Assembly (NCBI GenBank): GCA_963817635.1
Contig: CAWFPR010000029.1
Span: 1 to 19,943, forward strand
Reading direction: 5' to 3'
Length of the DNA stretch: 19,943 nucleotides
Source: CAWFPR01 sp963817635
GTDB taxonomy: Bacteria; Acidobacteriota; Vicinamibacteria; Vicinamibacterales; 2-12-FULL-66-21
The notes below the pieces were generated by a model that had not been told where the DNA came from, ran no database searches, and saw nothing but the letters and a program-made list of their open reading frames with translations. The position numbers were made by a program, and so were the translations under genes. Shown here one piece after another: positions 6,577 through 13,885 of this stretch (position 1 is its first letter; the number at the start of each line of letters is the position of its first letter).

Positions 6577-7212
6577 ATGAGGCGTGCAGTAGCGACAGTT
6601 GCGGCGGCCCTGGTAACCCTCTCCTTCTCGGCCGCGGCAGCGGCTCCGCAGGAGAAAATGGCACGGGGCAAAGTCACGGCGCTCAGCGGCGCCAGCATCA
6701 CGCTCGACGTTAAGGGCCAGCCGATGACCTTCGTCGTGGAGGACACGACCACTGTGATCGCGCGCGGCGCCGGCACGAAGACGCGCGAGATGGAGAAGAC
6801 CGGCGCGAAGCCGAAGCTCGCCGACATCATCAAGGTGGGCGAGAACGCGGAGGTCTCGTATGCGGAAGCGGGCGGGACGATGACGGCGAAGTCGATCCGC
6901 GCTGTCGCGACCGTGCCGACCGGAACGTCCGGCCCGGCGACGCAGCACCTCGAGGGTGTCGTGTCAGAGGTGTCGGCGAACGCCATCACGGTGAAGCCCG
7001 CCTCAGGTGACGCCGTCACCTTCATGGTCGACCCGAAGGTGCGTGTGACCGGGCAGGGGCTCGGCACCATGTCAAGGGAGAAGCAGACGATGGGCGCGAG
7101 CGTCACGCTCGTCGACGCGGTGAAGACGGGCGACACGGTGGACGTGACTTACACGGCCATGGACAGCATGAAGCACGCATCGGACGTCCGGGTCGTGAAG
7201 AAGAAGATGTAG
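6577..7212 (+). CDS. Exported tandem-domain protein, DUF5666-like
   Basis: A 211-residue exported protein with a strong ribosome site (AAGGAGGG) and a signal peptide ending near AAAAAPQE. The mature part is two related beta-rich repeats. Repeat 1 is about residues 28-110 (GKVTALSGASITLDVKG...TTTVIARGAG...EVSYAEAG). Repeat 2 is about 124-208 (GVVSEVSANAITVKPASG...KVRVTGQGLG...DVTYTAMD). Each has a G-V/K-V-x-x-x-S-x-x-x-I-T opening, a fixed-value segment and a xVxYxx end, the pattern seen in OB-like DUF5666-type domains. The function is unknown; such proteins are periplasmic or secreted. Lys/Met/Thr content is high. Duplication within the gene is evident from the sequence; the family name is my inference. 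Confidence 0.82.
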   Translation: MRRAVATVAAALVTLSFSAAAAAPQEKMARGKVTALSGASITLDVKGQPMTFVVEDTTTVIARGAGTKTREMEKTGAKPKLADIIKVGENAEVSYAEAGGTMTAKSIRAVATVPTGTSGPATQHLEGVVSEVSANAITVKPASGDAVTFMVDPKVRVTGQGLGTMSREKQTMGASVTLVDAVKTGDTVDVTYTAMDSMKHASDVRVVKKKM

Positions 7213-7278
7213 GGGACGAGCTCGCCCAGCCTGGCGGTGACACGGCCTGCCAGCCGTAGCTCGTTCGGAGGCGGGAAA

Positions 7279-7317
7279 GTGGTCCACCTTCGCGGCTTCG
7301 CCGCTACGGTGGACCAC
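7279..7317. repeat. REP-like hairpin, 10-bp perfect arms with nested stem
   Basis: GTGGTCCACC (7279-7288) and GGTGGACCAC (7308-7317) are exact inverse complements. Between them GCGGC-TTC-GCCGC (7292-7304) forms a second stem, making one long nested hairpin. There is no T-run, so it is not a simple intrinsic terminator. It lies downstream of the tandem-domain gene and tRNA-Lys, which converge here, and looks like a dispersed extragenic palindrome. Confidence 0.65.
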
Positions 7318-7342
7318 CTCCGCCTGAATCATGAGCGGAGGT

Positions 7343-7417
7343 TGGTGGGCCGCCCGGGGATCGAACCCGGGACACCCTGATTAAAAGTCAGGTGCTCTAC
7401 CACTGAGCTAGCGGCCC
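7343..7417 (-). tRNA. tRNA-Lys (anticodon TTT)
   Basis: On the minus strand the cloverleaf is complete. The acceptor stem GGGCCGC pairs with GCGGCCC. The D arm has GCTC...GAGC with AGTGGTA in the loop. The anticodon stem CCTGA/TCAGG holds the loop CTTTTAA, giving anticodon TTT. The T arm CCGGG-TTCGATC-CCCGG is canonical. Discriminator A is followed by an encoded CCA (7345-7343). Total 75 nt including CCA. Confidence 0.97.
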
Positions 7418-7449
7418 GCGCCGAAGATCCTAGCACGCAATCTCTGTAG

Positions 7450-7469
7450 GGGCGGTTCGAGAACCGCCC
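7450..7469. repeat. Short perfect inverted repeat
   Basis: GGGCGGTTC (7450-7458) and GAACCGCCC (7461-7469) are exact inverse complements around GA. A partial second copy, CGGTTCGAGAATTGCCC, follows at 7475-7491. The unit lies between the arginase stop and tRNA-Lys and resembles dispersed GGGGCGGTTC-type palindromes. It could also reduce read-through from arginase. Confidence 0.55.
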
Positions 7470-7496
7470 TTGCACGGTTCGAGAATTGCCCGCGGC

Positions 7497-8405
7497 TCAG
7501 ATGATCTTCTGGCCCAGCGCGGAGAGCGCGAGCTCGACGCCGAGAATCGCGGTGGTGTTGCGGTCGTCGAGAATCGGGTTGACCTCGACCAGATCCAGCG
7601 CGCGCATCAGGCCCGAGTCGGCGATGACCTCCATCACCATGTGAGCCTCGCGATAGTCGAGTCCGCCCTTGACGGGGGTGCCGACGCCGGGGGCAATCGC
7701 CGGATCGCACACGTCCAGGTCGAACGACACGTGCACGCCCGCGGTGCCGTCACCGGCGATCGCCAGCGCCTTCTCCGTGACGGCCGCGATGCCGTTGCGG
7801 TCGATGTCCTTCATCGTGAACACGTGCACGCGCGCGTCGCGCACGGTCTGTTTCTCGTGATCGTCCAGATTGCGGATGCCGATCAGCACCGTGTGCTCCG
7901 GCAGGACCTTGGGCGAGAAGCCCCCGATGCGCGACAGCTCGGCGGGCTCCGGCCCCAGCAGCGAGGCGAGCGGCATGCCGTGCACGTTGCCGCTGCCCGA
8001 GCTGGACGGTGTGTTCATGTCGCCGTGCGCGTCGACCCAGATCAAGCCCAGGGGCTTGCCATCCCGGCGCGCAACATCGGCCGTCGCGGCCACCGACCCT
8101 GCCGCCAGGCTGTGGTCGCCACCCAGCACGAGCGGCAGGCCGCCCTTCTCGAGCGCCGCATGGGAAACCCGGTAGAGCCGTTCGCAGACGCGGGCGATCT
8201 CACGAATGTATTTCTTGTGCGGATCGCGGAAGCTCTTCGTTTCGGGGATCGGCGCGACGAGATCGCCCGCGTCCACGACCTGGATGCCGAGGCTGCTCAG
8301 CCGTTCGCCGAGTCCCGCGATACGAAACGCAGAGGGACCCATGTCGACGCCGCGGCGGTTGCCGCCCAGGTCGAGTGACACGCCGATGATGTGAACGGGA
8401 CGCAT
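7497..8405 (-). CDS. rocF: Arginase
   Basis: A 302-residue ureohydrolase with all metal-binding motifs: GGDHS (H98), DAHGDMN (D125, H127, D129) and SFDLDVCDP (D229, D231), plus VHGMP (H142) and the C-terminal DLVEVNP. The length, the N-terminus (MRPVHIIGVSLDLGGNRRG) and GVGTPVKGGL favour arginase over agmatinase. It hydrolyses arginine to ornithine and urea in the cytoplasm using two Mn ions. The start is the ATG at 8405, which gives the family-typical N-terminus; the frame is open further upstream without protein-like sequence. No arginine transporter or ornithine catabolism gene is adjacent, so it appears monocistronic. It is divergent from the 8507 gene. Confidence 0.95.
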   Translation of the reverse strand: MRPVHIIGVSLDLGGNRRGVDMGPSAFRIAGLGERLSSLGIQVVDAGDLVAPIPETKSFRDPHKKYIREIARVCERLYRVSHAALEKGGLPLVLGGDHSLAAGSVAATADVARRDGKPLGLIWVDAHGDMNTPSSSGSGNVHGMPLASLLGPEPAELSRIGGFSPKVLPEHTVLIGIRNLDDHEKQTVRDARVHVFTMKDIDRNGIAAVTEKALAIAGDGTAGVHVSFDLDVCDPAIAPGVGTPVKGGLDYREAHMVMEVIADSGLMRALDLVEVNPILDDRNTTAILGVELALSALGQKII

Positions 8406-8438
8406 GCTGTGGGCGAACTGTACCACACCGACGTCAAG

Positions 8439-8468
8439 TTGACGGCGACGATAAGCATAGGATATTCT
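8439..8468 (+). promoter_or_regulatory. Sigma-70-type promoter for the 8507 gene
   Basis: TTGACG (8439-8444) matches five of six -35 bases and TATTCT (8463-8468) matches four of six -10 bases, with an 18-bp spacer. Transcription would start near 8475, giving a leader of about 30 nt with a GAAGGAG ribosome site at 8493-8499. Confidence 0.5.
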
Positions 8469-8506
8469 AGGGTTTGCGGCGGTCAACGCATTGAAGGAGC
8501 CCGGTG

Positions 8507-8749
8507 ATGAAGCGGTTCGACGTCGGTTCGCGCGTAGTGGATCCCACCTACGGTCTCGGTTCGGTCATCGCGGTGGAGGACGCCTACACGCGCGTGCAGT
8601 TCGACGAGCATGGCGTGAAGAAATTCCTCACGAGCATGTCGCACCTCGAACCGAGTGACGAGCCCGTTCCGGCGGGCCTGAAGTCGAAGGTCCGGAAGAA
8701 GCGCGCGCCGAAGAAGGTTGCCGCCGCGCCCGCCCCCGTGGAAGAGTAG
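8507..8749 (+). CDS. Small SH3/Tudor-like protein with Lys-rich tail
   Basis: An 80-residue protein. Residues 4-50 (FDVGSRVVDPTYGLGSVIAV...VQFDEHGVKKFLT) have the G-x-x-V-x-x-P-x-Y-G-x-G-x-V pattern of small Tudor/SH3-like barrels such as those in CarD, DUF3553 and the UvrD C-terminus. Those domains contact RNA polymerase or nucleic acid. Residues 58-80 form a Lys/Arg/Ala/Pro tail (SKVRKKRAPKKVAAAPAPVEE) that could bind DNA or RNA. I chose the ATG at 8507, seven bases after GAAGGAG, over the in-frame GTG at 8504. It appears monocistronic, with a recognisable promoter. The role is inferred to be nucleic-acid or polymerase binding; the family assignment is tentative. Confidence 0.8.
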   Translation: MKRFDVGSRVVDPTYGLGSVIAVEDAYTRVQFDEHGVKKFLTSMSHLEPSDEPVPAGLKSKVRKKRAPKKVAAAPAPVEE

Positions 8750-8791
8750 GCTGGCGGGCTGACGCGCAGCCCTGTCAGGCCGGTCCCGCCT

Positions 8792-9419
8792 CTAGCGTTT
8801 CAACGATATCGACATTCCTTCTCCCGACGGCGAGACGATCGTCGTCCAGAGGGTGGGGTGTTTCTGGATGGCGTCCAGGAAGTCGCCCATCTCGCTGCGC
8901 TTGTTCACGACATTGTGGGCGATGAAGAGCCCGCCGCGATCGAGCCTCGGGTAGACCACGTCGAAGAAACGCCGATAGTCGCGCTTCCAGGCGTCGAGGA
9001 AGACGAAGTCGAACGTCCCGCTCAGTTTCGGGATCGCCTTGAACGCGTCGCCGGGCACGACCGTCACGATGTCCGAGAGCCCCGCGCGCTCGATGTTCGC
9101 CGCCAGTGCTTTCGCCCGTTCGGGATCGTACCTCGATCGTCGTCAGGCGTCCGCCCGTGTCGCGAAGGCCGAGGCCGATCCAGATCGCGCTGTAGCCGCT
9201 GGCGCCGCCGATCTCGAGCGCGCGCTTCGCGCCGCTCGTCGCGACCATCAGGCGGAGAAAGTGCCCGTCTTCTTCCGAGACCGCGAGCTGACCGCTGTCC
9301 TTCGCTTTGATCTCGTCGAGCAGCTTCGCCTGTTCGGCGCTCTGCCCGGCGGCGGGCGAGCCCAGCCACGTCCACAACAGCGCGACGGCTCCCAGCGCGC
9401 GGATTGAACCCTTCAGCAT
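8792..9419 (-). CDS. Exported SAM-dependent O-methyltransferase, one frameshift
   Basis: The N-terminal 96 residues are in one frame (signal peptide MLKGSIRALGAVALLWTWLG, cleavage near AAGQ, then the SAM-binding ALEIGGASGYSAIWIG and RLTTIE). The rest is in another frame (YDPERAKALAANIERAG, then FDFVFLDAWKRDY, then GLFIAHNVVNKRSEMGDF). One extra G near 9131 explains the break: 628 bp is 3n+1, and removing it gives a 208-residue protein of the catechol-O-methyltransferase-like class. Family members transfer a methyl group from S-adenosylmethionine to a hydroxyl, using metal. The signal peptide is unusual for an enzyme that needs cytoplasmic SAM. It lies downstream of the haem genes on the same strand, 70 bp after protoporphyrinogen oxidase. 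Confidence 0.82.
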
Positions 9420-9489
9420 CTGAACTCCTCGAGCAACGCGATGTGCACTCTACGATCCGGCTGGCTGCCGGCAGAAGCCGGCGCTCCGG

Positions 9490-10851
9490 TCACGCGGCCG
9501 CCACGAAGCCGGCGGCCTCGACGGCCGCCGCACGGCCGTCGGCGATACAGTCTGGAATGCCAATCGACCGGAAACCGCTGCCGGCCACGAACAGGCCGGG
9601 CAGCGCCGCGAGGCGTGCGTCGAGCGCCGTCATGCGCGCGCGCTGGCCCACGTTGTGTTGGGCGCCGGCGTGCCGCCACCGATACACGCGTGCGACGTCG
9701 GGCGCGGTCGAGATCCCGAGCACCCCGCCGATCTCGCGCCACGCCAGATCGACGAGCCGATCGTCAGGCAGGTCGATCGCGTCCGGATCGTGCGCGCCGC
9801 CGGCGAACACGCGAAGCAGCACCTTGTCGGACGGTGCGCGACCGCTCCACTTCGACGAGACCCAGGTGCACGCCGTGATGCGGAGCCGGTTGTACTGCCG
9901 GGCGACCACGAAGCCGCTCCCCTCGAGGGGATGCGCGATGGCCTCACGCGGGTAGCCGAGCGCGATGCTGACGGTCGAGACGTACGGCACCTCCGCGCAG
10001 AGCGCGGCCGCATGGTGGTCGTGCGGCGCGAGCAGCCGCGCGGCCACCGGCGCCGGCGCCGCGACGATCAGCGCCCGCGCTGGCACGTCGGTGCCACCCG
10101 CCGTCAGCCGCCACTCGGCGCCGTGGCGCGCGAGTCGCTCGACCGGCGCGTCGTAGAGAATCGATCCGGCCGGCAGCCGTCGCTCGATGGCCGCGACCAG
10201 TTCGCCCATGCCGGACGACAGCGAGCGGAACATCCCTTCGCGTCCGCCGGGGCGGTGGTTTCGGGCGAGTGAGCGGAGGACGCTGCGGTGATGCCGTTCG
10301 GCGTCGGCGAACCGCGGGAAAAGCGATGGCAGCGAGAGCGACTCGATGTCGCCGGCGTGGATGCCGCCGAGCAGCGGCTCGGCGATGAGCCCGACGGTCG
10401 CCGCGCCGAATCGCCGGCGGAAGAACGCTCCGACCGATTCGTCCGCGATGTCGCGGGCCGGAACGAAGGGCTCGAGCGCGAGCCGCACGCGGGCCGCGAT
10501 CGGGAGCAGGTCGTAGCGCGCGACCGCGCCTGACGCCAGCGGGATGCCGAGGATCGAAGGCGACGGCAGGGGATGGAGGCGTCCCTCCTTCAGGACGAAC
10601 GCCGTGCGCGGGCGCCTCGCCGACATGAGGCGTGCCCCCAGGCCGAGCTCCTCGCAGAGTGCGACCGCGGCCGGCTTCTGCGCGAGGACGGAATCGGGGC
10701 CCGCCTCGATCGTGAACCCCTCGACGTGTTCCGTGAGAATGAGTCCACCCGGGCGCGCGGCCGCCTCGACGACGAGAAACGGCACATCACGCGACGCCAG
10801 TTCGTACGCCGCCGCCAGACCGGTGATTCCCGCGCCGACGATGACGATCAT
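9490..10851 (-). CDS. hemY: Protoporphyrinogen oxidase (oxygen-dependent type)
   Basis: A 453-residue FAD enzyme that oxidises protoporphyrinogen to protoporphyrin IX (or coproporphyrinogen in the coproporphyrin pathway; the two cannot be separated here). Visible features are the N-terminal Rossmann GAGITG (6-11), the ARPGG flavin segment, GFTIEAGPDS near residue 49, the AEPLLGGIHAGD signature of the family, and the C-terminal FVAGSGFRSIGIPDCIADGR. The length is normal and the frame is intact. The start is the ATG at 10851, giving MIVIVGAG as in relatives. It lies 19 bp after hemE and is probably co-transcribed with it and with the response regulator further upstream. The symbol hemG is also used for this enzyme. 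Confidence 0.93.
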   Translation of the reverse strand: MIVIVGAGITGLAAAYELASRDVPFLVVEAAARPGGLILTEHVEGFTIEAGPDSVLAQKPAAVALCEELGLGARLMSARRPRTAFVLKEGRLHPLPSPSILGIPLASGAVARYDLLPIAARVRLALEPFVPARDIADESVGAFFRRRFGAATVGLIAEPLLGGIHAGDIESLSLPSLFPRFADAERHHRSVLRSLARNHRPGGREGMFRSLSSGMGELVAAIERRLPAGSILYDAPVERLARHGAEWRLTAGGTDVPARALIVAAPAPVAARLLAPHDHHAAALCAEVPYVSTVSIALGYPREAIAHPLEGSGFVVARQYNRLRITACTWVSSKWSGRAPSDKVLLRVFAGGAHDPDAIDLPDDRLVDLAWREIGGVLGISTAPDVARVYRWRHAGAQHNVGQRARMTALDARLAALPGLFVAGSGFRSIGIPDCIADGRAAAVEAAGFVAAA

Positions 10852-10870
10852 GGAGCCCCGAGGTTGCCTG

Positions 10871-11897
10871 TCAGACCGTCGTCTCGTGAACGTAGCGCGC
10901 GAGCGCCTGCACGCGCTCGAGCGGAGTGTCGGGCAAGACGCCGTGACCGAGATTGAAGATGTGTCCCGCACGCCCCTTCGCGCGCCGCAGGACGTCCTGC
11001 GCTCCCGCGAACAGCCGTTCCTCCGGTGCGAGCAGCAGCGTCGGATCCAGATTTCCCTGGATCGCGCGATCGTGGCCGATGGCCTCCCACGCTTCGTCCA
11101 GCGGCTGCCGCCAGTCGACGCCGACCACGTCGCCGCCGGCTTCGGCGATGTCGGGGAGGATAGCCGTCGTGCCGACCCCGAAATGGATCAACGGGACACC
11201 GGACGACTCGAGCGCCGCGAAGATCCGCGTCGTGTGGGGCAGCGCGAATTCGCGGTAGTCGGCGCGGCTGAGCGCACCTGCCCACGAATCGAACACCTGC
11301 ACCGCCTGCACGCCGGCCTCGATCTGCGCCCGGAGGTAGTCGGCCATCATGTCGGCGAAGGCCGCGCAGAGCCGGTGCCAGGCCTGTGGCTGGGAGTACA
11401 TGAAGGCCTTGGTCTTCGCGTAGCCCGTCGACGGACCGCCTTCAATCGCGTACGAGGACAGGGTGAACGGCGCACCGCCGAAACCGATGAGCGGCACGCG
11501 CCCGGCAAGCTCGGTGCGCAGCACCCGGATCGTCTCGAGCACGTGGGCGAGCGCCTCGCGGGGCTCGAAGGGTCGAAGCCGATCGACGTCGGCCGCCTCA
11601 CGAATCGGATTGGCGATCGCCGGGCCCTCGCCCTTCACGAAGTCGAAGTCCAGCCCCATCGGCGTGAAGGGCACGAGCAGGTCGGAGAAGAGGATGGCGG
11701 CGTCCACGTCGATGGCGTCGACGGGTTGCAGCGTGACGGCGACCGCCAGCTCCGGCGCGCGGCAGATTTCCAGCAGGGAATAGCGCTGGCGCAGGGCGCG
11801 GGTACTCGGCCATGTAGCGGCCGGCCTGACGCATGAACCAGACGGGAGTTGTGTCGACCGGCTCGCGCCGGCACGCCTTCAGAAACCGATCGGTCAC
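10871..11897 (-). CDS. hemE: Uroporphyrinogen decarboxylase, one frameshift
   Basis: Converts uroporphyrinogen III to coproporphyrinogen III. The N-terminal part (TDRFLKACRREP, then PVWFMRQAGRYMAEY, the substrate-binding signature) is in one frame. The rest (RALRQRYSLLEICRAPELA, DAAILFSDLL, GFGGAPFTLSSYAIEGG, NLGHGVLPDTP) is in another. One extra base in the GGG run at 11800-11802 (CCC on the coding strand) explains it: the span is 3n+1 and the corrected protein is 341 residues, normal for the family. The start is a GTG at 11897 whose last two bases overlap the response regulator's TGA (GTGA), which implies coupled translation. hemY follows 19 bp later. Because all catalytic regions survive, I take the frameshift as a consensus error. 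Confidence 0.92.
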
Positions 11898-12382
11898 GCG
11901 GCGACCAGGGTCCTGGCGAGAGCCACGAGGTCTTCGAGCCACATCGGCTTGAAGCGGATCGCGGCCCCGAGCGCCTTCAGCTCCTGCTGAATCGAGTCGG
12001 GCAGGAAATAGTCTCCGGTCACGATGGCGACCGGCACGTCCGCCAGGTGAGGACGCGCGCGTATCAGCCGGAGAAACTGGAGCCCGTTGGTCAGCGGCAT
12101 CCGCATGTCGAGGATGATGGCATCCGGATGCACATCATCGGCGAGTTCCAGGCCCGCCTCGGCCGAAAGTGCCGCGAAGACTGAAAAGCCCTCGAGCTTG
12201 AGCATTCGCGAAAATGTATCGGCGACTGAATGGTCGTCGTCCACGATCAGAATGGTCCGGGTGGTGGGAGGGGTGCTTAGGGGCTCGCGCTGCGCAATCA
12301 CTCTATCATTCTCATGGGAAACGACATTGGGCGTCAAGGCCGGGGCGGGCCCGCCGCGATCTCCCGTATACAAACGAGTCAA
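11894..12382 (-). CDS. Single-domain response regulator
   Basis: Up to 162 residues; the receiver domain covers about 41-160. It is complete: acidic D48-D50, phosphoacceptor D92 (IILDMRMP), T122 (IVTGD) and K145 (RFKPMW). There is no output domain, so it acts by protein-protein contact or in a phosphorelay. The N-terminal 40 residues are Pro/Ser-rich and the start is uncertain: a TTG at 12382 opens the frame, and a GTG at 12301 (VIAQREPL) would give a shorter and perhaps more likely 135-residue protein. Its stop overlaps the hemE start (GTGA). That placement at the head of a haem-synthesis operon is unusual. No histidine kinase is in the window. Confidence 0.85.
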   Translation of the reverse strand: MTRLYTGDRGGPAPALTPNVVSHENDRVIAQREPLSTPPTTRTILIVDDDHSVADTFSRMLKLEGFSVFAALSAEAGLELADDVHPDAIILDMRMPLTNGLQFLRLIRARPHLADVPVAIVTGDYFLPDSIQQELKALGAAIRFKPMWLEDLVALARTLVAA

Positions 12383-12390
12383 AAACCGGC

Positions 12391-12396
12391 TACAAT
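12391..12396 (+). promoter_or_regulatory. Possible -10 box for the 12446 gene
   Basis: TACAAT matches five of six -10 bases and lies in the gap between the divergent response regulator and the 12446 gene. It gives a leader of about 43 nt that carries the GGGAGG ribosome site at 12436-12442. No clear -35 is seen. Confidence 0.4.
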
Positions 12397-12445
12397 TTCC
12401 GGTTCCCAGATTTCATTCCAGATTCCGTCTCCTGCGGGAGGTCAC

Positions 12446-13070
12446 GTGAGCCCTATTTTAGTGCGGCCCGTTCGCGAGCAGCTCGAGCACGACCGGGTCA
12501 TTCGGTTGCTGCAGGTCCGGCTGAAGCGCCGCGGCGAGGTGCAGACGAACATCGGCGAGGATCAGAAGTTCCCGGTCCGCATCGGCCAAGTCATGATCTA
12601 TCCCGACCTGTTGCTGCTTGCCGGCGATCGGAGCCACAAACTCATGGGCACGGTCGAAGTCGAAACGGCCGAGTCCGTGAACCACCTGGAGGCGATGGCT
12701 CAGTGGGCCCATCTGGGCCGCGCCCGCGCGCCGTTCCACCTGTATGTGCCTGCCGGGTCGGTTGACATCGCGCGTCGCCTCGCGGCTGAAAACGGGGTGA
12801 ACTTCGCCGAAATCTGGAGCTTCCATACTATCGGCAATCAGACGCGCTTCACGCTGGCGCACCGGTCCCCCACGGCTGAGACCCGGCGTCTCGGCTCCCG
12901 AGCGGGCGGCCGCGGCGAAACCGTCGAGGGCGAGTGCCCCAAGAAGCGGCGCCCCGGCGCGTCCGAAAACGGCGGTCCGCAAGGCGGTCGCGCCCCAGCG
13001 CGGCAGGGCCAAGGCCGCCAAGCCCGCCGGCCCGCGGAAGGCGGCCGTCAAGACCCAGAAAAGGAAGTAA
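12446..13070 (+). CDS. Conserved unknown protein with histone-H1-like tail, one frameshift
   Basis: Starts at a GTG preceded by GGGAGG. Residues 1-146 form a compact alpha/beta domain, with IYPDLLLLAG (P53-D54), then VEVETAESV (E71-V-E73), then MAQWAHLG and PFHLYVP. The PD, a short gap and E-x-E resemble the core of PD-(D/E)XK nucleases with the Lys replaced by Glu; this is inference. One extra C at 12882-12884 then shifts the frame. In the corrected frame the tail is Lys/Ala/Arg/Pro-rich (ERAAAAKPSR to KAAVKTQKRK, TAA at 13068), like histone H1 or AlgP tails. The span is 3n+1, giving 207 residues after correction. I regard it as an Acidobacteriota-type conserved protein of unknown role. The next gene begins almost immediately. 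Confidence 0.75.
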
Positions 13071-13073
13071 GCC

Positions 13074-13866
13074 CTGCCGTCACTGCGTTTCAGCCGCGAC
13101 AAACGGGGGTACGAAAACACGTTCGTCGTGCACGCGGCCCGTCGTCGCGGGAAGACCCGTTCGCGGATTCTCTACTGGTTCCGCACGCCGCCGGGCGTGA
13201 GGGTCGGCCGGAGCGCGCTCGACGAGGAGGCCATCCGCCTCATCGAGGAGCACAACCCTGACGTCGAATTCGACTGGACCCGCATCCTGAAAGGGCAGGA
13301 CGCGCCGGAGCCCCGGACGCGCCCGGAACCCGAGCGAAGACCGGCGCGCGCGGAGCGTCCACGGGACGCAGGCACCCGCCCGACCGCGCAGTGAGGCGCC
13401 TCACGCGCCGGTGGAGCCGCCTCCGGCTGAACCAGCCCGTCTGCCCGAGCCGGCCGCCCCGCCGGCGCTCTCGCCGGACGAACCAGCCTCGGCCGCCCTC
13501 GCCCGCCTCGGGCCGGAAGGGCTGCTCCGCCTGCGTGCCCGGCACGCCGAAGTGCTCGCCCGTATTTCCGAGAAGATCACCGAGCCCGAACGTCGAGACG
13601 AGCTGAAGACGCAGGCCGAACGTCTTAATCCTGACACGTGGGTCACCGACGGCGACGTGACGTCCGGCCTGGAGCAATACGAATCGGTCTTCGAGTCTCT
13701 CCGCAGCGTCATCGGCCGCCGGCGGACCCGGCGCCGGCGACGTGCCAGGGGCGGCGACGCCTCAGCCGTCGCGCCAGCAGCCGATCAGGGCTCCGCGGAG
13801 GAGGGGACGGACCATGGGATGGGTGACGACGCGGACGAGCCGGGCGACCCGGATGGCAACCAGTAA
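13074..13866 (+). CDS. Conserved unknown protein with Arg-rich segment, one frameshift
   Basis: The first part (LRFSRDKRGYENTFVV, then RILYWFRTPPGVRVGRSALD, then NPDVEFDWTRILKG) is a compact basic domain ending near 13290. After a Pro/Arg/Glu-rich linker, the second part is in another frame: LARLGPEGLLRLRARHAEVL, then ERLNPDTWVTDGDVTSGLEQ, then YESVFESLRSVIGRRRTRRR and an acidic tail. I join them because the span is 3n+1 and both parts read as one conserved protein of about 263 residues; the extra base lies somewhere in 13291-13394. There is no ATG, GTG or TTG before the conserved start. The only candidates are CTG at 13074 or 13083, downstream of AAGGAAG. The function is unknown. It lies three bases after the 12446 gene, so it is probably in the same operon. 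Confidence 0.68.
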
Positions 13867-13873
13867 CTGCCGG

Positions 13874-13879
13874 TATAAT
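13874..13879 (+). promoter_or_regulatory. Perfect -10 box placing the start at the ATG (leaderless)
   Basis: TATAAT ends six bases before the ATG at 13886. With a normal -10-to-start distance, transcription would begin at or within a base of that ATG, giving a leaderless mRNA. There is no room for a ribosome site. No clear -35 is present. Confidence 0.5.
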
Positions 13880-13885
13880 CCAATC

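Noticed and set aside
12344..12355. Perfect palindrome GGCGGGCCCGCC in the divergent gap
   Set aside because: Such GC-only palindromes are expected by chance in this composition, and it shows no promoter-related placement.
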